In this document: piece by piece, positions 24,165 to 34,974 of the stretch
How the letters are laid out: every line of letters begins with the position of its first letter
How positions within the stretch are numbered: position 1 is the stretch's first letter
Source of the DNA: Pararge aegeria
Taxonomy: Eukaryota > Arthropoda > Insecta > Lepidoptera > Nymphalidae
Direction: 5' to 3'
NCBI RefSeq assembly: GCF_905163445.1
Contig: NC_053199.1
Coordinates: 10,310,001 to 10,374,000 of the forward strand
Length of the DNA stretch: 64,000 bases
Translations under genes and position numbers: made by a program
The notes under the pieces: model-generated
The model's input: only the letters and a program-made list of their open reading frames with translations
Database searches by the model: none
Told to the model about the DNA's origin: nothing

Positions 24165-24480
24165 TTATAATAAAACTGTAACTGGAAGATTTCTGTACAT
24201 TTAATATATTTTGAAAATTTATACCGGAAGCTGCTTTATAATCAATACTGAGTCCAAAACAGATTTTTATTTAATTTTTGTCCGTCTGTCTGTCTGTCCG
24301 GGCATCACGTGAAAACTACTAAACAGATTAAAATAAAATTTGGCATAGAGGTAGCTGATATTCCGGGTCAACGTATAGGATACTTTTTATCCCGATAAAC
24401 AATAAATTTCCTCGGGTGGATGTAGTTTTGTATCAATTTTACTTCATGAACCCGTTAAATTTGAACCGATTTCGTAATTC
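24165..24480 (+). mobile_element. Helitron-3-related fragment (repeat D, copy 1)
   Basis: aataaaactgtaactggaag, tgtctgtctgtctgtccggg, gtgaaaactactaaacagat, tactttttatcccgataaa. The reverse copy lies at 51430-51660. The 'contact-two-zero' style blocks (aaaactactaaac, ggataaaaagtatcc) are shared with Helitron-3. Confidence 0.5.
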
Positions 24481-24656
24481 TTTTTTCATTTGAAATTGTA
24501 TACTATCAAACATATGTATCAAATATACGTATGGTCTAGTTTTAATGAAGATCTGATAAATATTGTCGGAGATGAAGGACTTAACTCTTCACAAATAACA
24601 GCAAGTAGCAAGGCAAATGGGACAACGATCGAATCATGCGTACCATTGTCCATCCA

Positions 24657-24853
24657 TCCTACTGATATTATAAATGCGAAAGTTTGTGAGGATGGATTTG
24701 TATCAACTAAAATATTGACAACTTACTAACTCAGTATACAACGTAAAATAATAGTAGGTACATATCTAGCCACGATGATTGTGATGTTAGCAGCAGATCT
24801 ATTTTAGCTTCTCGAACGACTCATATGCAAACGAAGTCGCGAGGGTCCGCTAG
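24657..24853 (+). mobile_element. Helitron-3 copy, short
   Basis: Starts TCCTACTGATATTATAAATG after an A and ends gtcgcgagggtccgCTAG before a T; 197 bases. A longer relative is at 50646-51242. Confidence 0.7.
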
Positions 24854-24969
24854 TGTTTAAAATAAAATTACAAGAAAAAATAGTTTAATAAAATCCATTT
24901 ACAATGAGTCAAGTAACATGAATGGAGAAATAACATGAATTAGTAACCTTATATATGTGCTCTAATTAT

Positions 24970-25145
24970 AAAGTATCGGCATATTGGCCGCTAGTAACTC
25001 GTATGCCTAAGGGAGACGAAGTATCGAGATATAATGCAAATTAGCAATCTTGACGCATCCAATTAGACGAGACCTTAATTAGCATTGATCTAGTAGAATA
25101 CGTATGCAAATCGCATTGTTAATTACAACTGTGATTGTCATAGAA
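24970..25145 (+). repeat. Dispersed segment with octamer-like ATGCAAAT words, copy 1
   Basis: Colinear with 29015-29190: a piece with cgtatgc/tgcaaattagc, then ttaattagcattgatctagt and atgcaaat. Neither copy has ends I recognise as a transposon. Both lie just left of a minus-strand SINE-B. Confidence 0.55.
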
Positions 25146-25209
25146 ACAGTAATAGAGTGATTAAAATACCTACAGTACGGTGTACTGTATAAAGTAGACA
25201 ACGTGTTAC

Positions 25210-25482
25210 TTTGGGTTGTCTATAGATGGAAATGTCCACTGGTGGACTAATGGCCGCTCCCAACGGGAGAGTTTAATAATAAATATCATAAATAAATATA
25301 CTACGACAATACACATATTGCCATCTAGCCCCAAAGTTAGCGTAGCTTGTGTTATGGGTGCTAAGATGACTGATGAATATATATTTTATTTTACATGAAT
25401 AATATAGACAAATATTTTCCAATCGAACCCACGGCCTTTGACCCAGAAAGCGAGTCGCTGCCCACTGCGCCAATCGGTCGTC
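25210..25482 (-). mobile_element. RTE-like scrap then SINE-B copy
   Basis: 25210-25275 has atggccgctcccaacgggag (also at 47600). 25281-25482 is SINE-B, with a deletion removing the cactgaaaaacattcatg block next to the B box. Confidence 0.75.
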
Positions 25483-26050
25483 TTAATCGAGTATGCCCAT
25501 AATCACCACGCTGTAGTAGAAGCGCATACGCTGCTGTGCGTTCTTAAATTCCCATAGTCGCCTCGTCCGACACGCAGGCACGCACGCTATTACTAAATAT
25601 AACCATTACTTTAAAAACAGGCAGTTTACGAAACCTATTATAATTATAATGAAATTTGATTTTTGTTACCATGGTGTCGATTTCAAAGCGAATGAGATGA
25701 ATAGCTTAAGATTTCCAGAAGTTGTTAAAAACTTAGTCTTTGAAAGTTAAAGAAAGAGTCCGCCTTAAGATTTTCTTAATTAGACCCCTAAGAAAAAACT
25801 TTGTGGCAAACTTTAGAGCGAATCTACAGCACAACGAATTAAGTCTGAAGTACCTAACTACCATGGGCAAAGGAAAAAATCTGCATAAACTGTTTGTAAA
25901 ATTAAAGAAACAATATTACATTTTCATCATCTGATGATGTATCAACCCGCTGGCCCACTACAGGGCACGGGGCTCCTCCCAAAATGAGGAGGTATTACGG
26001 CGTTAATCCACCACGCTGACCTTTGAGATCATTATGGAGAACTATCAGGC

Positions 26051-26527
26051 CTTTACCCTCGCATAAAAGGGGTTCTTGCTAGAAAATACCAGATAATAAT
26101 TATTAATCTCTTAAATGCAATTAAGAACCACTTTTTTTAATTTATATTTTTTTCTGTTTTTTTTTATTTATTTTCTTTGTATTTGACGGCCGAGTGGCGC
26201 AGAAGCAGCGACCCTGCTCTCTGAGTCCAAGGCCGTGGGTTCGATTCCCACAGCTGGAAAATGTTTGTGTGATGAGCATGAATGCTCTTTAGTGTCTGGG
26301 TGTATATATGTATTTTATAAGTATTTATGTATATTATTCGTAAAAATATTCATCAGTCATCTTAGTACTCATAACACAAGCTACGCTTACTTTGGGGCTA
26401 GATGGCGATGTGTGCATTGTCGTAGTATATCTATTTAATGTTTTCACGTAAAATCATAATGTGTATTGCAATGTTATCTATGTATTGTAAGCATGAATTA
26501 AAAGGCTTTTTTATTTTATTTTATTTC
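26051..26527 (+). mobile_element. LINE tail inserted in SINE-C, itself carrying a SINE-B
   Basis: Right end is LINE-like: catgaattaaaaggcttttt followed by (attttattttatttc). It holds a complete SINE-B at 26185-26438. No reverse transcriptase frame; strongly 5' truncated. Confidence 0.5.
26185..26438 (+). mobile_element. SINE-B copy, full length
   Basis: tRNA-like head with A-box-like tggcgcag at 26195-26202 and B box ggttcgattcc at 26238-26248. The body runs through cagtcatcttagtactcata and ctacgcttactttggggcta to ttgtcgtagtatatctattt. The best reference copy in this window. Confidence 0.9.
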
Positions 26528-26699
26528 ATCAGGCATGCAGGTTTTCTTAAGATGTTTTCCTTCACCGATTAAGCAAATTATATTTTAATTTCTTAAAACG
26601 CACATAACTTAGAAATTTAGAGGTACGTGCTGGACTATCACCGCTTTAATTATGCTATAAACCTATATTATGCTTCCCTATCTACCTCTTCCTTGATGA

Positions 26700-27437
26700 T
26701 GATGATGAAAAATACGTGCTCAGTGACTTCAGCAGAGTTTCTCAACAGGTTGGCCTTAGAATGAACATGAGCAAGATGAAGGTTTTGTCTAATGCTCATG
26801 TTCCGCTTCAACCAGTAATCGTTGAGAGCACTGCACTCGAAATTTTCGACGAATACGTATACCTAGGACACAAGATCCAGTAAGTAGGTCCAATTTCGAG
26901 AAGGAGGTGAACCGCCGAATCCAACTCGGATGGGCAGCGTTCGGGAAGCTTCGTGACATCTTTTCGTCAAAAATCCCTCAGTGCCTTAAGACCAAAGTCT
27001 TCGAACAGTACGTGTTGCCAGTGGTTACCTATGGCTCCGAAACATGGTCGCTAACTATGGGCCTCATAAGAAGGCTCAGAGTCACTCAGCTGGCGATGGA
27101 GAGAGCTATGCTCGGAGTATCTCTACGTGATAAAATCAGAAATGTGTAGATCCGTAGAAGAACCAGAGTTACCGACATAGCTCAACGAGTCGAGAAGCTG
27201 AAGTGGCAATGGGCGGGGCACATAGTTCGGAGGAGGGATGGACGTTGGGGTCCCAAGGTGCTGGAATGGCAGTCCCGTACTGGTAAACGCAGCGTTGGTC
27301 GACCCCCGACGAGGTGGGCGGACGATTAGGCGCGTCGTAGGTAGCCGCTGGATTCAAGCGGCACAAAACCGTGGAATTTGGAACTCCCTACAAAAGACCT
27401 ATGTCCATCAGTGGACGTCTATCGGTTGATTTGATGA
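26700..27437 (+). mobile_element. RTE-like non-LTR retrotransposon, C-terminal reverse transcriptase region
   Basis: 5'-truncated LINE. 26718-26880 encodes VGLRMNMSKMKVLSNAH and FDEYVYLGHKIQ (the YLGH motif after the catalytic core). A small deletion and TAA at 26881 shift the frame. 26907-27149 continues (NRRIQLGWAAFGKLRDIF; YGSETWSLT; ERAMLGVSLRDKIRN), then a TAG. A third segment to 27437 encodes LKWQWAGHIVRR, GRWGPKVLEW and GSRWIQAAQNR, ending in a gatgatgatgat tail. The catalytic YxDD region is upstream of the truncation. At least three disabling changes. Clade by resemblance to endonuclease/RT proteins of RTE type. Confidence 0.85.
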
Positions 27438-27439
27438 TG

Positions 27440-28214
27440 ATGATGACCTCTTCCACTGCTAAGGTGCTCATTGGAAGGAATGCCCAGCGGTGCTCATTGG
27501 AAGGAAAGCGAGGCCCATAAAGTCAGGTCAAGTTTACGTCTTTTGAACGTTTAACCACAAGACAGTATTGCCTTCGTACAAAAGACTGCAATCCATCATC
27601 ATGGTTGGCATGATGATCATTATCATATAGGTGCACCAAAACTTTTTCCTAATCCTTTTTAACCTTTAATCTATTTGTTCTAAAGTTACGCAAAGCGATA
27701 TTAAAAACAGTTCAAGTTTACTACAACAGTCATAAAACATAACAAAAATTTCTGCATTTAGATCACATAAAGAAATCACTTGTTTTTTCTGCTTTATGGA
27801 GCGACCGCAATTAATTGAATTAATACCGCCGCCGCACCGCGCCGCTGACACTCGATATAGGGTGGTTTTTAAACACCAAACTACTAATTCAAGTGTTATT
27901 TTATTTTATATATTTTTTAACATCACGAAAAAGTCACCGTGTGGTACAGGTATATACGAGTATGTGCTCTAATTATAGTTTAGATATACTTCTCTCATGC
28001 GACAAAGGGAAGGGAAATAGTTTAATTCACTGGTCTAATCCAGGTCGATGGACTTTGATAAGCTACATTGGCTCATGGAAAAGCATTGTAGACGTTAGTA
28101 ATCAGGATAGGCGGCTTAATGTGTTCTTTGAGACACAGATGAAGATAATAGGGTCTATTCAGACCTCAAAAGTGTATTCCAAGAAATACCATCCATTTAC
28201 CTATTTAGATTACC
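27440..28214. other. No gene; short direct repeat
   Basis: ggtgctcattggaaggaa occurs twice at about 27461-27510. Otherwise unrecognised. Confidence 0.4.
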
Positions 28215-28535
28215 TATTTCGACGACCTCCGTGACGCAGCGGTGAGCGCAGTTTTTTATGAGTAGGGGAGAGAGGGGCTAATTGTAACATTTTTTTCTTA
28301 TTTCGATGGGGTGACTAAACTATTGAGTATTTTAATTGAAAAGAGATTTTATATGCGCAATCATGTATTTGGTAATATATTTCTACAATGTTTTTTCCTG
28401 GATCTATAATCAATTAGTATTTATGGCACTTTTTGTGGAAGGTTTCGCTTTTGGGGTAAGTTGTTAATAATAATTGCCCGCTACCATCTTAGACTGCATC
28501 ATCACTGAACGCCAGGTGAGATTGCAGTCAATGGC
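28215..28535 (+). mobile_element. SINE-A in two pieces
   Basis: Head cgacctccgtgacgcagcgg at 28221-28260 and 3' part gctaccatcttagactgcat at 28480-28535. They are separated by about 215 AT-rich bases that replace the SINE body. Confidence 0.55.
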
Positions 28536-29014
28536 ATGACATGACACCGCATCTTTGTCCGACCACCTTCATGTTTCACCTATCATGGTTAGTATGTTAT
28601 CAATTTTATACATTTAAAATGCATATAAAACATATATATGCAGTATTTGAACCTGCGACTCTCTGGCAATCGCGGCCTGAGCGCTTTCTCAAATTATTAG
28701 GAAATCGTCATCTTGCAAAACGTTGCAGTTTCGTACTACTTTTTCAAAGGTACATATTACAATGAGACACGTTTGAAACAAGAGATGACACATTGCTTGT
28801 TTTAATTTAAAATGTATATAAAAAAAAATTGTAACCATATGCATTTTAAATTTATAAAATTGATAATTCCTCCAAGTGTAGGTAAAAACAATAATAAAAA
28901 TAATAAAATTATAGTATGTTATCCTTAAATTATCTATATTCCGGCTCGAGTCCTCGGAATTTATTAGTAATTTTATCGGCTTAGGTTGCGAAATTTATTC
29001 GCAGGTCACAGGAC

Positions 29015-29190
29015 TGTTTGCATAATGGCCGGTAACTTAGCGCTGGGAGAGATAAAATTTCGCGGAGTTATGCAAATTAGCTATGCTGTCGCTCCTAATT
29101 AGACCGAGCTGTAATTAGCATTGATCTAGTCGAAATTAGATGCAAATTCTACTGGCAATTAGACAATACCTAATTGTTATCTGTAATACT
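29015..29190 (+). repeat. Dispersed segment with octamer-like words, copy 2
   Basis: Partner of 24970-25145: gttatgcaaattagc, taattagcattgatctagtc and agatgcaaattc, in the same order and strand. Confidence 0.55.
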
Positions 29191-29203
29191 TTTTTTTATA
29201 ATT

Positions 29204-29513
29204 TATAAAATAAATATACAACGACAATACACACATCGCCATGTAGCCCCAAAGTAAGCGTAGCTTGTGTTATGGGTACTAAGATAGCTGGTGAATATTT
29301 ATATGAATAATATACAGTCGTAGCTTTAGCTACCTAACCTACTTGAATAAAGATATTTTTGAATTTGACTTTACATAAATACTTAGAACATACATATAAA
29401 CACCCAGACACTGAAAAATTTTCATGCTCATCACACAAACCAGTTGTGGGAATCGAACCCACGGCCCTGGATTCGGAAAGCAGGGTCGCTGCAAACTGCG
29501 CCAATCGGCCGTC
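29204..29513 (-). mobile_element. SINE-B copy with a nested LINE-K tail
   Basis: Complete SINE-B from tail to head (gaatcgaacccacggccctg; actgcgccaatcggccgtc). About 57 bases at 29316-29372 (tacttgaataaagatatttt) are a 5'-truncated LINE-K 3' end on the plus strand, so LINE-K moved after this SINE-B. Confidence 0.8.
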
Positions 29514-29559
29514 AAAATAAATACTAAAAAGAAGGAAGCAGTTATAGCTTTAATCTGGG

Positions 29560-29715
29560 GCTGGGTTCGAATCTCAGCAAGCACTTCTAACTTTGCTAAG
29601 CTGGTGTGAGGCGAGTGAAGCCTATCCACACTGAGCCAGCGAGGTAGACTACGGCCTAAACCCTTCTTGTTGTGGGAGGCCCGTGCCCTGTAGGCGGCCG
29701 ATAATGACTTGCTTA
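29560..29715 (+). mobile_element. SINE-C copy, head truncated
   Basis: ctgggttcgaatctcagcaa (B box region), agccagcgaggtagactacg, gaggcccgtgccctgtag. Missing the central aacatcgtgagg block. Confidence 0.7.
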
Positions 29716-30009
29716 AATGTTAATGATTAATACTAAAAAAACGTTTTAAAAGTAAAGAAGATCTTAAGAAGAATTTTTGGGTTCAAGACAAAGAAGTGGT
29801 AATATATTATCTAGTTTAGTGTGATACAAAAACAAACCAAACACAAAAATACAAAAGGTGGCGCGTTTATAAAAAATTTAAACAATGCCTTTTTAACTTG
29901 TTTTTAAATGATTTAAAAGATTTCTGGCAAAAAATCTCTTGGGGTAGACTATTGTATAGTAGTGCTCCCTCTACCTGTATAGTTTTTACTTAGTTCTTTT
30001 TTAATTTTT

Positions 30010-30535
30010 GTCGACCTTATTGGCACAGCGGTGAGCTCTGTGGACACTTGATGGGGGAAATCCCGAGTTTGAGCCGTGTCAGGGGCAATTTTGAATTTAT
30101 AACATCTGTATATCTCGGTTTCGGTCTGGGTGGCTAATATTATAATATCTGTATATCTTTATTTTGGTCTGGGTGGCTTTGGCCACGGCTAGTTACCACC
30201 CTACTGACAAAGACGGTCCGCCAAGCTATTTGAATGGACAGATATTATCTCATTGATTCAATAAATATTTGGGAAGGCACTGGCCCCTATGATACGGGAT
30301 TTATTTTAGGGGTTTAGGGGTCAGGATTCCAAAGATTTATCGTACTAAATTTTTATAATTAATATATTCTATTTCTATTTTTTATTTAACTTTCAGGTAC
30401 GATGTCATATAGAAACGGATTAGGGGTTTGGATCTCACCCCTAACAGATTAGCCCGTTGTCATCTTAGACTGTATCATCACTCACACACAGATGAGATTC
30501 AAGTCAGAGGCTGAATCGTAGTGGAATAAACAAAA
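30010..30535 (+). mobile_element. SINE-A copy, expanded
   Basis: Head gaccttattggcacagcggt and B box region cccgagtttgagcc. The body has a tandem duplication of about 40 bases (each with atatctgtatatct and ggtctgggtggct) at 30098-30178. An AT-rich insertion lies at 30245-30390, then the normal 3' region to cgtagtggaataaaca. Confidence 0.7.
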
Positions 30536-31282
30536 AATCATCCACAACAATCAACTTAAATTGAAAAACAAAGTATTAAATATAAAGATATAATATTACA
30601 TAACTTATTGTTTCGATTTTAACGGAATTTATGGATGATGAACTTTCGCACAAATTCAGGCACCACAAGGCAGAACTGTTTTTATTGGATCTCACAGTCA
30701 GATTGGAAGAGTAGTTTACTTATTTTTGTCCTTATTATCCTTACAGCTAGCCAAAACGTATACTGAGTCAGTTACAAAGTACATTATAGAAATTATTATT
30801 TATTTTATTACTTAATTCATCTGATTATAATTTATGAACTTACTTAAACTTATATTATATACATGTGCATAGGATAGGATACTTAAACTCCGGAAAACAG
30901 AAAAACTAAAATAATGCTAGTACCATTTTGAAAAATATTAAACCAGCTTTTGTTAAACGTTAAATAATGCCTATGTTTCAGATATTTACAGCTTCTAGCC
31001 CACAATGCACGAAACATTTATATTGCTAGTTGCTACTAAATTTTCCTTTTACTGAGATGGAAATCATAATGGATCCATATAATATAAAGAGTGCTTGTGT
31101 GAAAACGGAAATTCATGATGTTGTGTCTTGAGTACATGGTAAAGGTTCGCGCGCATTGTTGTGGACCACGAAAAATGCATTTCATTTCGAATATAGAACA
31201 CCAACTCACAATACGTAAATATTATAAATGTTAAATCCGATAATCAATTACTGTTACAGACAAAGTTTTGCGATCAGAATCG
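30536..31282. other. No feature recognised
   Basis: AT-rich, nothing recognised. Confidence 0.35.
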
Positions 31283-31664
31283 TCTATATATATAAAAGAG
31301 AAAGTGTGTGGGTATGTTCCGTATAGGCTCCGAAACGGCTGGACCGATTTCAATGAAACTTTCAGGGAATCTCTGGATTGACCTGGCGAGTAATCCTGTA
31401 AAGTTTGGTGACGATCGGACACTCCTATTTATGAACTGTCAAATATGGCTTTTATTTACTATGATGATATTCTATTGTTGGGTGTACATGGGTGTAGATA
31501 ATGATCTTCACCCGCTCGAGAAGAGAATAGAAGAGGATGAATACGGAGAGAAATCAATGATTTAATATATTATGAGACTTAAATAAAAAATTTAATGATG
31601 TAAATTTATTGTTTAAATAAAATGAAACAAAATCTAGCCCGGCGAAGCGGGCTAGGTACGCTAG
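31283..31664 (+). mobile_element. Helitron-2 copy 1
   Basis: Starts TCTATATATATAAAAGAGAA. Near the 3' end a clean hairpin AGCCCG-gcgaag-CGGGCT precedes ggtacgCTAG|T, the classic Helitron 3' arrangement. The word ggtacgctagt recurs at 31671-31681, so the 3' tip is duplicated. Very similar to 40449-40832. Non-autonomous. Confidence 0.8.
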
Positions 31665-31769
31665 TAATAAGGTACGCTAGTAGCTAATAAATAATTATAA
31701 GATTTCCTACCAACATTTTTTTTTGTTTGTATTTTTGTATAAATTGTTGCAATAATGTTTTATTAGGTT

Positions 31770-31915
31770 TTCAATAAGCCCACTTCACAAATTTTTCTTG
31801 TGTGTGGTTTAAGCAGTTGACGCCGCAGTGAGTATTTGTACTATGTATACCATTTTGTAATGTGATACTGTGTTGTTGTTTGTGAACCCAAATAAATAAA
31901 TAAACAAATAAAGAA
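31770..31915 (+). mobile_element. LINE 3' UTR with A-rich tail
   Basis: gtgtggtttaagcagttgac to ttgtgaacccaaataaataa. No coding remnant. Confidence 0.4.
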
Positions 31916-31964
31916 TATAGAATAATAGCCACAATATTTTACAACGGTTCGCACTTTATCGGAT

Positions 31965-32180
31965 TTATTTGAATTTTAAGCAATTCAATATCACTTCCTT
32001 TAATGTTAAAGGGAAAACTGCACGCCTGTGATTTCTCTATAGTGTTCACAAATGTGTGTGAAGTCAACCAATCCGCACTGAGCCAGCATGGTGGTCCAAA
32101 CTTTTCTTCTTGCCCTTCTGACAATACCGTAGGTTACCCGTGTCCTTTTAGTGGGCCGGTGATAAGTTGATTATGATGGT
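31965..32180 (+). mobile_element. SINE-C copy, head missing
   Basis: taagcaattcaatatcactt, aatccgcactgagccagcat, tagtgggccggtgataagtt. Confidence 0.7.
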
Positions 32181-32404
32181 CTAAGTGATAACTGCACAAT
32201 TGCAATTTTTCGCTTATTTAATATAACGCAGCCTAGCAATAAATAGTGCAAAAGTGGATTTATATAATAATAAGGTATATTTCGGATAAAATTCCATAGC
32301 TTGTAACAATAATCTCGATAACTTTTTTATAAATTAAAATTGACCGAACCTATAAATATAAATATCTCTAAGTAAGTAAGTAAGTAATTAAGTACCCTCT
32401 TTAG

Positions 32405-32596
32405 CACTTAGTATGCACAGGGTATGCAGATGATATAAAATGAAGAAAATTTCCAGTACGAGTTATAAAAAACTTAAGGATAGGCGTTGTAAGAGTTATA
32501 AAAAGCCTACTCTTAAGTATTTGTAACTCGTACTGGGGATTTTCATCATTTTATATCATCTGCATACCCTGTGCATACCCTGTATGCACGCCAATG
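32405..32596. mobile_element. hAT-type palindromic MITE, copy 1
   Basis: Long inverted arms: tatgcagatgatataaaatg and catttta-type mirror at 32546-32578 with accagtacgag/ctcgtactgg. Outer ends are degenerate (cacttagt..ccaatg) relative to the 33581 copy. No clear target duplication. Confidence 0.7.
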
Positions 32597-33097
32597 GGTT
32601 TATGAGTGTAGGTATACCAACTCAGTGTACCATAAAGCGATTTGCCCATTTATTGCTTAATATTTTCAAAATAGTTAGAGATAGTTTAGTTAGAGACTAT
32701 AAAATATATATATACAATCACTTTATGTAAGACTCCTATGTAATTATTATCAATTTATATGGCTCCATATTTGTGGCACAGTGATTCAAATACAAAATGA
32801 ACGACAAATACTACAGCAAGATTTTTACAAAACTTTCCGTTGTATACCCTAAAGTGTGCGATGCTTTATAATCCTGTACGAGTGTAGTTTATATTTAACT
32901 CGGGGGAATTTATCATAGCACTCCTGTAGGTATTTCAGGAATTCTTTTGTGGTTAGGTTTATTGTGGCGGTACCTACCTATATTACATGACAATAATTTA
33001 TAATACCTTTCTAATAATACAGCTGGAATTTATTATTACGTATAAAATAATAATTAACTGTTATACTAACCTAATAATGCTTTTGCATACTTAGTGT

Positions 33098-33260
33098 GAT
33101 ATAGCCTAGTGGCTTCGGCTTTCCTTTCGTGAAGACCTTTCGGGCCTTGTGGAGTTATGTGCGATTTAATTTAAGCAATTTAAATAGCACTTGCTTTAAA
33201 CGGTGAACGAAAACATCGTGAGGAAACCTGAGCCTGAGAGTTCTCCATTATGTTCTCAAC
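33098..33260 (+). mobile_element. SINE-C copy, 3' truncated
   Basis: gatatagcctagtggcttcg, aagcaatttaaatagcactt, aaacatcgtgaggaaacctg. Confidence 0.7.
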
Positions 33261-33369
33261 CAACCAACTCCACAAAGTTGATACCAAAACACATGTTTAT
33301 GGCATTTAAATGAAGCGTATAGTTTAAAAAAGAAAAGAGTAGTATGTAGGTACCTCTTTGTGATCTTGA

Positions 33370-33475
33370 AACTTTAGTACCAGCTCAGAGCAAGAAAATT
33401 CTCAGTGCCAACCTGGAGCTAGGAAATTGGCGTTAGCCACCTCCGTACCCCGGAGAGCACGTTGCGTCCGTCACA
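33370..33475 (+). mobile_element. RTE-like UTR scrap
   Basis: gccaacctggagctaggaaa and accccggagagcacgtt match 22925-22985 and 10930-10990. Confidence 0.45.
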
Positions 33476-33580
33476 AAGATTAAAAAATCTTAAGTAATTT
33501 TATAAAGAGGAAAGATGTTTTTGTCTGTATCGAAAAGTGTCCGAAAGTTCTGGGCCGATTCAAACATTTCTTCACCAAAC

Positions 33581-33759
33581 CAGTGGCGTATGCACTGGGT
33601 ACGCAGATGATACAAAATGAAGAAAATCTCCAGTACGAGTTATAAGTACTTAAGGGTAGGCTTTTTATACTCAAACAAGTTTTTTATAACTCGTACTGGA
33701 GATTTTCTTCATTTTGTATCATCTGCATACCTTGTGCATACCCTCTATGCACGTCACTA
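33581..33759. mobile_element. hAT-type palindromic MITE, copy 2, with perfect 8-bp target duplication
   Basis: Starts cagtggcg and ends cgtcacta; caccaaac flanks it exactly at 33573-33580 and 33760-33767. The element is 179 bases and nearly a perfect foldback: gatgatacaaaatgaagaaa and its mirror, ccagtacgagttataa and its mirror. An 8-bp duplication and CAG-type ends fit the hAT superfamily. No coding capacity. Confidence 0.85.
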
Positions 33760-33767
33760 CACCAAAC

Positions 33768-34974
33768 GAAAGTTAAACTATACGAAAGTAATATAGGCTA
33801 GATTATATTCAAATGAAAATTGAAGATCCTTAAGAAAATTAATAATGTATCCCAAAGTAGCACAATTTTACCTCTAAAATCATTACTTGGTATGCTCTGA
33901 GAAAACTATTTATGATACATAAAAAATATGTCGAACATTAAAGATCTTATTATTACCTACAAAAACGTCCCAAATGGAATATATCTGAATATCATGGTTA
34001 AGTCACAATAGCAGCTTTTGTGATCTGAAATTTTATTAGATCGCCGTTAGAAATTAAAGTAGGTTACATTCGTATCGCTGTATTAATTCTTATTAAAATA
34101 AATAGTTTCAACTAGGGTTAGCAGTAAAAAACCTATTTTAATAATTCCATTCGGACGTTTAATTTAGAAGCAATCGCAAGTTAAAAACATTTAAGAACTA
34201 CACCTAAACAAGACACTTCAAGATTTGAAATATGTCTAGAACTTCGCCTAAATTGAATGCCACTGATCACAGAAATAAATTGTTCCTTCGGGATGCTTCA
34301 AAAACAAAAACAAACGCGAACGAAGTCGTTATTATACTATATATGCTAGTTCTAATAATAATCTTACCCGCATTGGAGCAACGAAGTGGTTCTAATGGGG
34401 CGCCGTTTGATGCCGGGAGATTCGAAACACATTACAGTTGTCACCCCTCTTCTACTAACATCAACTGGGATAAAAAATCCGTTGCTAAGAAACATGTTGA
34501 TGTTGATTGTTGCCTTTACTCTAGCAGTGGATTTTAAAAGGCTATTGATAAATCCTACGAGGGAGATGGTCCAGCTTTAGGATATTAATAGGCTTAGAAT
34601 CAGAATGTTTGTCCTTTAGATTCATTCATATGAATCAAATCATACCGTAAATAACATACAAAGGTATATTTTTTCATAGCTACAACCTTCGTCACCATGT
34701 CATTTGTAGATAAAATAACGAACTTTGAACATTCAGTTTTGTCAGAGTGGGTTCTGTAGGAAATTAAAATTGAAGCTCAACGAGAAATGTTTCGGACATT
34801 TCGTACTCCCGGGCGTGAGGATGAGAGCACAAAAAGCGATGTTTGTGTGACGTCAGCCTCAGACGACGCGTCCACCCGGAAGTGTTGACATTAGGAATTG
34901 ACTCACGGAAATAGCGCTCCTCTAAATGGTTAACCTCGCTCCAGGATTTAAAGATGGCTTTATATTTTTATCTC
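33768..34974. other. No feature recognised
   Basis: Unique-looking AT-rich sequence; the 34232-34537 frame has no recognisable motif. Confidence 0.35.

Larger units (their letters stand above)
25932..26650 (-). mobile_element. SINE-C copy split by an insertion
   Basis: 25932-26050 (ggcccactacagggcacggg to tggagaactatcaggc) and 26528-26650 (atcaggcatgcaggttttct to actatcaccgc) are the two halves of one SINE-C. The 7-base word atcaggc at 26044-26050 is repeated at 26528-26534 and fits a target-site duplication around the insert 26051-26527. Confidence 0.75.
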
